From: Oscillospiraceae bacterium | Lineage (GTDB): Bacteria; Bacillota; Clostridia; Oscillospirales; Ruminococcaceae | DNA: 32,927 nt | Reading direction: 5' to 3' | Assembly (NCBI GenBank): GCA_017438745.1 | Contig: JAFRUS010000006.1 | Location: forward strand, 1-32,927 | Shown: piece by piece, positions 32,903 to 32,927 of the stretch | Layout of the letters: the number at the start of each line of letters is the position of its first letter | Numbering within the stretch: the stretch's first letter is position 1 | The notes under the pieces: model-generated | What the model saw: only the letters and a program-made list of their open reading frames with translations | Told to the model about the DNA's origin: nothing | The model's database searches: none | Position numbers and translations under genes: made by a program

Positions 32903-32927
32903 ATGCTTATAGCAATATGTGACGACA
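32903..32927 (+). CDS. Response regulator, first codons only
   Basis: A partial gene cut by the window edge. The eight codons read MLIAICDD, the usual start of a receiver domain whose acidic pair (DD) binds Mg near the phospho-acceptor pocket. AAAGGAG lies 8 nt upstream. It is divergent from the GHKL kinase, so a LytTR-type partner is likely, but the output domain is not in the window. Confidence 0.7.

Overview
The window looks like a chromosomal segment of a low-to-mid GC Firmicute of class Clostridia, most likely Ruminococcus or a close relative in Oscillospiraceae. This is judged from protein similarity as I recall it, the gene order (mutS-mutL-miaA-hfq, then yggS-sepF-divIVA-ileS-lspA-rluD), strong AGGAGG-type ribosome sites, sigma-A promoters, and a split transketolase. 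No database search was possible. There are no rRNA or tRNA genes, no CRISPR array and no complete insertion sequence. Nearly all genes are on the minus strand; the exceptions are a metallophosphoesterase (1735-2406) and the first codons of a response regulator at the right edge.

Layout from left to right. 1-5000: a D,D-carboxypeptidase-fold protein that lacks its catalytic motifs, a divergent metallophosphoesterase, a two-gene membrane-protein operon with a zinc-ribbon protein, and a DUF2752 membrane protein. 5000-13200: transcribed right to left, a D-Ala-D-Ala-ligase-like gene plus a DUF1934 gene, a CdaR/PucR-type regulator, ftsE-ftsX, an S41 peptidase, and greA-lysS (LysRS carries an extra C-terminal tRNA-binding domain). 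13200-14400: a gene-poor stretch with a terminator, a 42-bp tandem repeat, small hairpins and a lipoprotein gene. 14400-30300: one long run of minus-strand genes, mutS-mutL-miaA-hfq-HlyD-like-yggS-sepF-divIVA-ileS, then lspA-rluD-transketolase N and C halves. 30300-32927: a nitroreductase, and a GHKL sensor kinase divergent from a response regulator.

Together the core genes cover mismatch repair, tRNA modification and charging, division-site assembly (SepF, DivIVA, FtsEX), lipoprotein maturation and envelope upkeep.

The observations most worth following up are these. (1) A 113-115 bp element with terminal inverted repeats and three internal palindromes occurs three times. Each copy is bounded by TA, lies in the same orientation, and sits 21-39 nt upstream of a start codon. 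(2) ftsX appears to start at an AUA codon. (3) Two D-Ala-D-Ala-related proteins, the carboxypeptidase and the ligase, have substituted key active-site residues. (4) Two strong terminators sit directly against the ribosome site of the next gene inside operons.
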